64,000 nucleotides of DNA from contig NZ_JARWQD010000290.1 of assembly GCF_029869545.1 (NCBI RefSeq), forward strand, positions 59,682 through 123,681, given 5' to 3'. Positions within the stretch are counted from its first letter, which is position 1; each line of letters opens with the position of its first letter. Origin of the DNA: Nocardia wallacei (GTDB taxonomy: Bacteria; Actinomycetota; Actinomycetes; Mycobacteriales; Mycobacteriaceae). A model generated the notes under the pieces. It did not search any database, was not told where the DNA came from, and saw only the letters and a list, made by a program, of their open reading frames with translations. A program made the translations under genes and the position numbers. Shown in pieces: positions 1 through 12,000 of this stretch.

Positions 1-1
1 C

Positions 2-3000
2 CCCACCGTCGACAAGGCATACCTCGCCTACTTCACCATCAAGCACGACGAGGACACCCCAGCCGGGGAACGAGGCGCCCTCCAACCGATACCCCACCCC
101 ACCGACGCCAACCTCCGAGGCACGGACAGCCCCATCCGAGGCAAGCCCGATCCGATGGGGACCCAAGACCTGCGAAACCGGTTCGAGGATCGGGTGTTTC
201 GCCGTGCGAGGAGCGAGGTCGAGCGGTCCGTCGAGCGCGGCGACGTCGATCTCGATACGGCGCAGCGCGAACGACTCGCGCGTGAGATCACCGACGATGT
301 GTTCGCCGCGACGGCAGCGCTGATCGGCTCGCCCACGGCCGATATCGGGCGAGCACTGGCCACCGCGACCGGTGATCTCATCCGTGATCATCTCGGCTCC
401 GCGCGACTGCGGGAACTGCTGCTGCGGGCCCTCCCCGAACAGTTTCGCGACGGGGAACACGGTCGGCACCTTGCCCAGTTGTCCCATCGAGAACTCCGGG
501 AACGCTTCAACGCTCTGGAGCAGAAGAACTCCACCCGACATCGATATCTCCTGCTCCGGCACCGGCAAGGAATGTCGACCGCGGATGCCGCCGCGGCCAT
601 GGGGTTCGGGGCGCTGGTCGGACAATCGCTCGAGTATTACGCGGCGCACGAGATGGCCGGGGTTCCCGCTTCGGAGGTCGTGGACTTCGAAGAGACCCTC
701 GAGAGTACGCCGGAGCAGCGTATCCCCGACTCCGCGGATCTGCGGACCGTCAAGGCGGCCGTCGAACTGGCCCTCACGGCCGCAGCCGAGGGCGACGATA
801 CGGCCCTCGCCAAGCTGCGGGCGGCCATCGGGCGCCTCGGCAATCCGCGGTGGGAACAATACCTCGAACTGCGCTTCCTGCAGGGACTCCCGACCGCCGA
901 GGCCGCTGCCGCGATGGATGGCGACCGCACGCTACGCGCGGCCAGGAAGTTGCAGCGGCGGGCAGTACGTGCGCTTGCCGACGACCTGCCCGACCCGCAG
1001 TCGTTACAGTACGACCCCTCGTCGCCAGAGGGACTACTCGCGCTACTCGACGCCGATACCCGACAGCCACCGCTGACGGAGCTGGCTGTGCGGATCGGGT
1101 GGTCCAAGGCGCTGCTGTTCAAGTTCCACAGTGCGATCGTCGCGAATCGGCTGGCCGTGGATGAATCGGCGTGCCACGCGGACGAACTCGCCGACTACCT
1201 GGGAACGGTGTCCAAACGGATCGTGATGGACACATATCGTCAGCTCGCCCGGGATGGCTACCTTCGCACCAAGGCCCGGTCCGGGCCCGTCGTTACGGAT
1301 AAGAAAAGCTGGCCGACGGTACCACCGCCCTATTCCGTGGTGCCGCTTACCGCGGCAGAACTGCACGCCACGCTTTTCGGGGCAACGACTCGAACAGACC
1401 TGGCGGCCAGGGCTTCCCGCGAAAGCTGGCAGGTCGTGCTCGGCTCCGAACTGCGGCGCGCGATCACCGACGGACGACTGGCGCAGGGCCGACGGCTGCC
1501 GTCCGCGGAGGAGCTGGCCGAACATCTCCAGCACGTATCGCCGGCAACCGTACGCCTGGCCTTCGCCGAGGTGGCCGCCGAAGGCTACCTGAAGACCAGT
1601 GTGACCGGGACCGTGGTGCTGCCCAGGGAGCAATGGCCGAACACGGCACCGGTGGCCATCGAAACATCGCTCACCCCCGAGGACCTACTCGCCGCGCTCG
1701 CGGCGGAAGGACCGCGAAATCAGTTGGCGTCCAGGGCCACTCGAAGCAGCATCGCACTCGCCTCCGAACTGCGGCGCGCGATCACCGACGGACGACTGGC
1801 GCAGGGCCGACGGCTCCCCACCGCCGAGGACCTGGCCGAACAGTTCGAAGATGTTCCGCCGCAGACCGTGCGCCGGGCATTCAAGTGCCTGGCCGACGAA
1901 GGATACCTGCGGCCCGAGCACACATCCGGCCCCGTGGTCTCGCCGCGAGACCGGTGGGCGGCGGTAAAGCCGGGTACCGACACCAAAATACCGCTCACGC
2001 CCGAAGAACTCCTCGCCGCGTTCACCGGTGATCCACCGCAGCGGAACCTGGCGAAACAGGCCGCCCGCGGCGGTAGCTGGCACACCGCGCTCGCGTCCGA
2101 ATTGCGCCTGGCCATCACGGACGGACGGCTGACCGAAGGCCAGTTGCTGCCCACCAACGAAGCACTCGCCGAGTATCTGTCGCTGACAGTGGATGTCGTG
2201 CGACTCGCCTACCAGCAGCTCGCCACGGAGGGATACGCGGTCGCCCGCCGCTCGATCGGTACGCGAGTCACGAACGAACGGCAGTGGCCGAATGCCCCTG
2301 CCGCACACGGCGCGATGCCGCTTACCGCCGAAGAAATGCTGGCCGCGCTGACCGCCCGGTCTTCACAGGCCCAACTTGCGAGCAGCGCGGACCGCGAAGG
2401 CTGGCGGGCCACACTGATTTCCGCGCTCCGCGCGGCGATAGTCGACGGCCGCCTCCCCGAGGGCAGGCGGCTGCCGACGGCCGAGACCGTCGCCGAGACG
2501 CTCGGGGTTTCGACGACCACTGTCAAGAACGTATATCGACATCTGGCACAGGCCGGGTATCTACTGACCAGGCGTTCCATCGGTACCGAAGTGGCGAGCG
2601 AATGGCGCCTGGCATCCGATCGGCCGACCGACGGAACAGAACCGGCATCGGGGCCCTACCGATCCGACAACGCCGACCCCGTTGCCATCGACCTCGATTC
2701 CGACGGCCCCGAGCCGTCGAATTCCGAACGCGGCGCCGGGGACCCGTACGACGCCTACCCCTCTGCGGGCGGGCCGCGCGGCAGGTTCGAGAACCTCGAT
2801 GTCGAACAGCTGCGACGGGCGCTCGGGCCGCTCGCCGAGCGGCTGAGGATCACGGACAGCCGCATCGAGTACACCGTCGATTTCGTCGTCGACGGCCACC
2901 TGTGGCGGGAGATCGACTGGTACCGAGAGCGATTGGCGGCGCTGCGGCCCACACTCGAGGGAACCGGTTGGGAGTTGTGGCTGGATCACACGCTGTCCGC

Positions 3001-6000
3001 GCTCGACGACGCAGCCCGGTGGGCGCCGGTGGACCCGGCCGAGACAGCGAGCGACACCCTGCGGTGGTCGGATTCGGGCTGGCGAGTAGTCCGCGAGGCG
3101 GCGCGGCCGGTCACGGTCGCGACGGAACGTGATGCGGGCCGGGAACTTCGAGCCCTGGAACGAGAGCGCGACGAGCTGACCGACCGGCTCGGTCTGCGGT
3201 CGCGTCCGGGCACCGATCCACCCATGGTCCCGATCGGCGAGGCCATCGCGACTCTGACAGCGCGGTCGGCGGCGCGGCGAGCAACGATCGCCGCACGGCT
3301 CGGCGTCGACCCGGCACAGCTGGAGCGGGTGCTCCTGCCGGGCACGACGTGGTCGATGAAGCTGGCCACGGACGCCGTCCACGGATTGCTCCGCACCGAG
3401 GCATGGCTCGCGCGGCTGTCCGCCGTGCTCGAACGTCATCGGACGCTGACGGGATCGACTCGAGACGGCGAGGCGGAGACCCTCGTTCCGGCGCCCTATG
3501 CTCCCGCCGAGCGCGACGAGGCAATCCTCGATTTCGAAGCCGCCGGTTGCCGGACGGACGGCTTGGAGCGCGAACGCGCCGACCTGGCCACGCGTTTGGA
3601 GATCGACAACCCGCGCGAACTGACCCCTCGGGCACCGGTTCTCGCCGCGAGACACGAGGCGACCGAGCGCGAATGGATCGCACTGGCCGCGGACCTGCGA
3701 GTCGATCCCGCGGTGCTGGCCGATCTCCCGCTGGACATCTTCGGCGATCCCGCGAGCCTGCCGCCCGACGACCCGCTCCGCCCACTGGCCGAACGCTTCC
3801 GCAAGGCCTCCGAGCACCGTGCGCAGATCATGCAGCGCGCCACCGACATTCACCGGCTGCGCCAGGTGGTCGATGAGCATCACGAGGCCGCCCGGGTGCT
3901 CGACGACGAGGTGTCCAGACGCTCTCACCACATGTTCCCGGCTCTGTCGGGTGAGTGGGTCACCGATCACGTCAAGTACGAGCCGGGGACCGAAGACCGG
4001 CCCGGCACCCTGCATGTCGTCGCCATGGGAGGCATGCACCGGCGTGCACTGGCCCACCTGGTCGCCACGAAGACGGCCGAATATCCAGAACTCGCACGGG
4101 TATTGGAGCCGACGGCGCCGTTCAAGATCTTTCATGTCACGGTCGCTCCGTCCACGGACGGTAAGACCTCGTACCACGCGCACACCACACGGGTCGAGCC
4201 GGAGCGAGAACCCACGCCGACCGAGATCGGCACGATGCTCCTGCACGCGTATCTGACCTATCGACTACAAGAATTACTGCCCGAGGCAACGGGTTTCGGG
4301 CAGTGGCTCGCGCCGATCGGTCCGATCAACTCGGAAACCACCCTTGCCGATCTCGCAGCACGGCTGAACGCTCAGGGGAAGCGATCGACACGCGGTCCGG
4401 CCGAGGACGTCGTGCGCGAGGTCAGCCGCGACATCGCCACCGTGGCCGCCGAGCCGTTCAGCGCTCGCGAGGTTGCGCGGCGACTGGTCGACCGTCAGTT
4501 CACCTTCAACAGTTTCTGGCATCAGCCCCTGCGGGACCGGCCGCGCGCAGAATCCAGGCGGTCGATCGAAATCGGTGGCATCACCATCGATATCTGGATG
4601 GCGCCGAACGGCCACGGTGGGTTCGAGATCGCTCAACCGCTGTACCCGAGCGAACAACCCGGCGTGGTCGTGTCACGAGTCTTCGACGGCTGGTCCGCGG
4701 GGAGCGAACGAGAGCTGGCGAACACGGTCGCCGCGGCACTGAAGCGCGGCACCCGGAGTCTCACACCGGACACTCGGGCGGCTGCCGAATCGGATTCCAC
4801 CGAAACCTTCGAGGAATGGCAACAGCGCTTCACCCGGGAACTCGAGCGCGCGGCGGCCTGGGTTCCCCCGGAGACCCCGCGATCACAAATCACCGCACTC
4901 CGGCGGCGGGTCGAGGGCATGGCCCCCGAATTCCGGCGACTCGGCCACGGAGATTGGTGCACGACGATCACGACGCACCTGGCCCAGCTCGAACAGGACT
5001 CCGACTCCCCCGGCGGTCCCGATACCGTCGCCATCGACCTCGATTCCGACCGAGACGGCACGGGATCCCTTGGCTCCGAGGACCTGCGGGTGCTGCGGGA
5101 TGCGGTTGCCGCGAGACTGGCTGCCGCTGGGGCGGTTTCGGATTTTCAAGCCCTAAGGCACGCACCAGCTCTGATCGATGAGCTGAAAGCCGCCCGCCAC
5201 CAGGCGGATACGCGGATCTCCGCGGACCGGCTACGGTTGCTGGAGCAGTTCGCGCACACGGTTTCGGCGTGGCTGGCCTGGGCGGACGAAGTCGCGGAGG
5301 CGACCACCGCGCACGAGCAGGGGCGCAGCGAAGGGACGGCGGATGCCCTGCGGGCTCGGCAGGGATCCGCGGAGATTCGCCTGGGGGTGGCCCTCGCCGC
5401 GGTCGCGGACGTTGCGGAGCGGCCCGTACCTGCGCGCCCGGATACACCCGGCCGGATGTGGCCCGCGGACCATCTTCGTCCCGGGGAAACGGAACGACTG
5501 CGCAGCGTGGCCGAGGCGGTCTTCGCGGAGATGGCGACCGCGAGCGAAGCGGCCGATCCGGAAAGTACGAACGATCGGCAACTGTTCACCGCGGCCACGC
5601 GCCGCTATGACGCGCTACGGGACAGGTCGGACCGGCTGGAGGAACTGCTGGCCTTCGCGGAGCAACCGGATGCCGTCCCGATGGGCCCGGAACGTCTCGC
5701 ATTTCTGATCGATCACTTCCGCGCGGTCTCAGAGCTGTTGACCGCCACCGAGTCTCGCGACCTGGCCGCCGCGGCCCGCGCGGCCGCGGCCGAGCGAGAG
5801 CGCCGGGCGGCGCAAGCCACCGAGAGCTACGCCATGGCCGATCGCGCGGTGCGCGAGATCGCATCGATGCTGGGCGAACCTCGAAGCCCGGCGGCACCCC
5901 CTTCCGGGGCCGCGCAGACCGATCGGGGTCCCGACACCGTCGCGATCGACCTCGACGATTCCGACGGCGCCGACCCGCCGCTGCCCTCCAGAACGCAGGC

Positions 6001-9000
6001 GCAGCAGGCCGCCGCGCGCTTCCGCGTTGCGGACCAGCGCATTCGGTACCTCCACGCTCAACCGACCGCGGGAGATACGGCCGTCGCGGCGACTGCCGAC
6101 GACTGGAATCTACTGCGCCAGATCGACCGGGACGCGGTACAGCGTATGCGAGCGGCCGTACTGGCCGAATACACTGCGGCACAGGTTGATCCGCGATCTG
6201 TCGCGGTGGAGGCCGCCGACCGGCAACGTCTCCGGAAGCGCCGCCGGATGCTCGCCCTGGTCGATGATCTGCTGCAGCTGATGACCCAGCCGACTACCTC
6301 GGTCACACAGCAGCGACTCCGAAACCTGGTGCAGCACTACAACGCCCTTCGGGAATGGCTACCGGCGCTGACGGAAGCCCGCAACGCCATCCCGGCCCTG
6401 CTCGACACGATCGACCACAGCGACCTGATCGAACTGGTCCACCCGGCCGACCGCGAGCCCGAACCGAGCGAAACCGACTCTGCCACTTGGCGTCACCATC
6501 ACCCCGTCGAGCGGGACGGCGCCGCGGGCATCACCGATATCGGCGGACAGCCCGGTCAACGGCACAAGGTCAATGAGGACTTCCTGGCGATCGAGACCGC
6601 GCAGGTCGACGGCGAACAGTGGACCCTGGCGGCGGTGGCCGACGGGGTTTCCAGCCAGGACCACAGCGACGAGGCCTCCGAGGTAGCCGTCACGGCGGCG
6701 TGCGCCGTCCTGGCCCAGGAGGCGGCCCGGGTGAACCGGGGAGGTCGGCCGGACCCGGAGGATACGGTCCGACGCGCCGTCCGCGCCGCCTATCAGGCAG
6801 TCCTGGCATTGGTCGCGGAGAAGTACGCCGACGCCCAATATCCCCCCGAGTGCACGATCGTGCTCGCGCTGGTGACCCCGAGCAAGGTGGTCAGCGCGTC
6901 GATCGGCGACTCCGAGGCGCATCTGGTTCATCTCGACAGCGATTACTCCGAACGCCTGTACGAGGAGGAGCCCGCCGTCAGAGAAATGCTGAGGAAGTAC
7001 CCGGATATCACTCCGGGCGAGCTGAAGGCATTGCGGAAGCAGGCAGGTCCCGTGCGCGCCCTCGGTCGGGCCCTCGAATGGCGCGAGCCGGAACTCATCG
7101 TCCGTGAAAACCTCGGCGGCACTTGGATTGTGGCGATGGGCTCCGACGGTGCCTTCAACGTCCACGACGGCCCCGGCGCGTTCGCCGCCTGCCTCCGGCA
7201 GCAATTGGCACAGTCCGAGGGCGACCTGCTGCGAGCCTCGAACGGAATCATCCAGTACGCCAAGGACCATCGGGAAACCGACAACATCACCGCCGCCTTG
7301 ATTCGTCCCGTCAGGACCTCACCCGACACCGAAAACCGCAGCATCACAACGTCTCCCGACAGCAATCCGAGCATCCCCGACCCGCGGCGCACCGCAATGT
7401 CCGGCGCCACCCCGTGGGATCGCCCCGTGCGAGCCGCGCCGTCGAGCGGCACGGCGGAGTCCCCGAACCCCGTACCGAGCGCTCCGACACCCTGGAGGAA
7501 CATCGGGTCGGCGCCCGAAACATCCGGCACCACAACTGGTTCCACATCCGACCCCGTCGCCATCGACCTCGGCCCTGAGGAGACCGGGCCCACCGGCGAC
7601 TCGAGCGAGCACAACCCGGGCTCAGGTGTCACCCCGTGGAGTGCGGGCCGGACGACGACGCCCAGCGCCCGGCCGACCCCTGACAAGCAGGCGTTGCCGG
7701 AGGTCGAGGCGCGAGGGCGGCGGTTCGGGCAGCGAACCATTGCTCACGACGACGCCGACGCACCGACCGAGACGGGCGTGCGCATCCTCCGTCGCCTGCT
7801 GCCCGCCGAGGTGCAGATCGCCGAAACCACCGGCAGCGCGGTACTGGACCTGTGGCGTTGTACCGAGAAGGCACTGCAGGGGCTGGGCATGGCGGATGGG
7901 TCGATCCCGATCGGAGCCGACGGCCGACCTCAGCTCACTACGGCGACCGTCATCGCATCGGCGCAGGTGGGCGACTACACCGGCGTCGCCGTCGCCGAGG
8001 CGGGTACCTTCCGGGCGATCGTCCTCGATGCCAAGGAACATGTGGCGGTCCGACTGGACCTGATGCGCAATATGACGCAGCCGGAGGAACGCTTCCGGCT
8101 CCGCAACCTCGGGTTCGACAACGCCACCGTGCACTGGGATCAAGTACTCGTCTCGGCCAAAGACACCGTGCTGGCCCTGCATTCGGAGCTGACGGGACAC
8201 CTGCTCCGGCACAACCGCATCGAGATCATCCTTCATCCCGAGACCGATGTCGTGAGCGGCTCGTTCGAGGCGCGACTGCCGGTCGGGGATCGGGCCGTGC
8301 CCGAATCCGCCTCGACGACGTTCGAAGGCAGTTACCTGGTGGACGGCGGGATCGTGGTCACCGCGATCGTGCTCCGGCACGGGGACGGCGCAGCCGAGGA
8401 CAGCCGGGATCCGGAGCGTACGAACCGGGTACCGGAGCCTCGCGTCGCGCCGTCGACGACCGCCGAATCGCGCGCGCAGTCCGGTAATTCGGTTCCGGAG
8501 CAGCGTTCCGGGGACCGCATGGCCGCGGTCGATGCTCGAGACAACGAACTTCTCGAAGCGATGCGTGCCGGCGATATGACGGCGTTCGGAACGCTGTACG
8601 AACACTACGTCGACCGAGCCCGCAACGTCGCCTATCGGATCCTCCGGTCGCGGGACGAGGTGGACGATGTTGTGGCCGAAGCGTTTACGAGGACGGCGGC
8701 CGCCATCGCGAACGGCGAGGGGCCACGCGAATCGTTCCGGAACTACATCCACGTCGCCGTCCACCGGGCTGCCCAGCACGCAGCCGCACACCGCAGACGA
8801 CTGGAACTGGTGGACGACTGGACCGGGTACGACCAGGGCGAGCCGTTCATCGATATTCCCGAGCAGGCGTTGGAAGCCGACATGGCGGCACAGGCTTTCG
8901 AGCGCTTGACCGACAACATGCGTGATGCGTTGCGCCACCGCACCCTTCGCGATCCGGATGCGCCACCACCGCAGACGAATGCGAACGCGATCGGCGCCTC

Positions 9001-12000
9001 CGCATTCCGGGCCCGCGAGAAGCTTCGCCAGGAATACCTGCAGCTGCACCTGAAGGAGGCGACCGATCCCGCCTGCAGGCACACGGTGGACAACCTCGGT
9101 GCCTGGGCACGCCGCGGCCTCCGCCCACGCGCCGAGAAGAAGGTCGCCACACATCTGGGAACCTGCGACAGCTGCCGGGAACTGGCGGCCTACGTGGCGG
9201 AGGTGAACAACAGCCTCGGCGGGGAGCAGCGTCCGGTCGACCCCGTTGCCATCGACCTCGATTCGGAAGAGCCCGGTCCGGCCGATTCGCTCCGTTTGCA
9301 GCCCGCACGACGCAACGCGCTCCTGTACCGCGTCCAGGAGTCCGAGCTGGCCCGGTATCTCTACGACAAGCCGGAGGTCAAGGCCACCGCGGTGGCGATG
9401 CTGGACCGGCTGGAGAAGGTGATCAGGGGCCTGTGCCCGGAGGCGACCGACGACCAGATCCGTGCGGCGTTCGACGCCTCCGCGCGACCCCGATGGGGCG
9501 GCATGGTGCTGCCGTCGGTGCCGCTGGAGGAGCTGAAGCGGGACGGGAATCCGCGCGAGCTGATGTCGGCCGTCCTCAACGCGATGATCCGCCACGCCGA
9601 GCTGGGCGATGCGGTGTTCGGTCCCTCGCTGGACCAGGGAATCGCCCGATACATGAACCGCGACAAGGAATCTCGACGGCGTCAGGCAGACGAGCTGGGC
9701 CTGGACTTCGACTACTTGGAGAAGGTTCGGACGGCAATTCTCGAGGACAAACAACCGGGCGAGCCGATCACCTGGGCCGACCTCAACCCTGTCCGATACG
9801 TGCGAACCGACGGAGAACGGGCCACTGCGGCCTTCGCCGAATATCAGCGGCGCACGCGGGCATTCCCCGACCGCGTCGGAGCGGAGCCGCGGCTCACACC
9901 CACCTCGGGGCATCTCGCAGCGCTGGGGATGCCGCTGTCGCTGCGCGAATACGCGGCGCTGCCCGAGCGAAAGGTGTTGCGGGTCAGCGAACTCGACTCC
10001 GATGTGCCGCGCCACTACCTCGCCGACGGCCGCATCGATACCGCCCGCCTGACGGCACTGCTGCAAGAACGCGACCCCGAGATCGAGTATGTGGCACCCA
10101 CGTACATGCTCGACGCACGCGGTCATCGGACGTTCGACGACGAGGGCCGCTGCCGCGTCCGATCGATCGAGGTCTTCCGCAACGAGGGTCTCGTGTCCCC
10201 GGAGGAGGCATACCGTCTCGACCATTCCGAATACGTCGTCCAGCTACCGTGGCAGCCGGGATTCGTCTACGTCGATCCGGACCTCGACAACGACTACATA
10301 CACGAACTCGCGGAGCAGGAAATCCCCGTGAACTCGGGGATTTCCGGCACCGCCACGCGCATGCTCGCCCGCTTCCGCTGGCTGCGCCCGCCCGAGGTAT
10401 CCGAGCACGACTTCATCGCCGCGTTGATCCCCTTCATGCTCCCCTACCACCACACGACCTACGAATTCGTGCGTGGCCTGGAAATGCTCGGGGTGTCGAT
10501 GGGAGACGACATCGGGGCCATGCACCGGTCCATGGCCGACCGGTTCGGCCCGGTGCAGCATCCGCCGACCGATACCCGGCTCCGGCGGGAGATCGGGCAG
10601 CAGGTCGGCCGGGGGCGCCGGGCCCGCGCGGCCGAACTCCTCCGGGAGCACCATGGTGCGACGGTCGACGCCTGGGTGCGGGCGCATGCGCCCAATCAGC
10701 CTGCGGCGCACGAGTTCACCGCTGAGGTCTGCGCCGCGGCGGCCGACCGCTGGACCGAAATCGGCGACCACGGTATCGATGAGTGGCTCACCCTCGTTGC
10801 GTCCGACGTCCGCGCCGAGTACGACACCTACTCCGGGTTCCGACAGCGCGTCCTGCAGGCGTTCCTCGACAACCGCGGCATCTCGGAGACCTCCGCACTC
10901 GCCCGGGCACTGTCCGCGGCGCACCCGCGAGACATCGAATTCAGCATCGGCAGCCTCACCGCCGACGATCGGCGAGAACTCGAGCGCTTCTCGACGCCGA
11001 CCGGCGATGACGGTGCCGCACAACCGATACCGGGCGACCTGCGCACCACCGCACCGCGCACCTGGGCGGCGTTCGACGCCTTGGCCGACCGGATCCTCGT
11101 CCACCACCGGGCCCGGACCGAGCACTGGCGCGACATCATCCGCCTCGCCGCGGCGGGCAAGACCAACCCGCAGATCGGCGAGGTATTCGGGATCTCGGAC
11201 AAGGCCGTCGCGAGACGCCTGATGAATATCTACGACGAGCTCAACGTCCCCGGCCGAGCCGCCCTGTCACAGGCTGCGCAGGCGCTGGATGCGACCGCGG
11301 TCGACCTCGCCGCGATCAGATCGTCCGGCCGCAGGGTCGACTGCCGTCGCGGGCTGACAGAGGTACAGAGCAAGGTCCTCGCGCTGGCCACCGAGGGGCG
11401 CAACGAAGCGGAAACGGCCGACGCGCTGAACCTGTCCGAGTCCGATGTACGGGCGGCACTCGCCGAGGTACGCGCTCGGGTAGGCATCGACAAGCTGTCC
11501 GACCTGACGAATGCGGCGCGCATCATCGGCATCTCGTTCACGCGTTATGCGGAGCTGACCGAGACGGAGATCCGGACGGTCGCCCTGGCCGCCCAGGTGG
11601 CCGAAACCCAGCAGATCGCCGCGCATCTGGGCATTTCGGAGGGCGGGGTGGATCGGCTCCTGTCCCGGATTTGCGACAAGCTGCACATCACCGGCCGATC
11701 GGAATTGTCTGCGGCGGCCGGTGAAATGGGGCTGGCGCCCACGGCGCCGATCCACCCCGGCCTCACGGTGAGCGAGGTCCAGGTACTGACCCTGATCGCG
11801 GAATTCGTCCGCAACCGCGACCCGGGACGCGGTCCGGATATTCATGACGAGAACCGGCGTATGGCACAGCGCCTCGGCATATCGAACGACGCCATGCGGT
11901 TCCGGATCGCTCGCTTGCTCAAAAAACTCGGGATCGACGACCGGACCGGGCTGGAGGACGTGGCGCAGGCCATGTCCGCCCCGCTGACGACGCCCGTACC

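Noticed and set aside
155..157. ATG at 155 as the start of the giant protein
   Set aside because: The frame is open upstream to the edge with normal-looking codons and there is no good ribosome-binding site, so I treat the gene as partial.
7622..10225. Minus-strand open frame of about 867 codons
   Set aside because: Antisense to the PPTase-like and ECF sigma domains, with no family match or ribosome-binding site.
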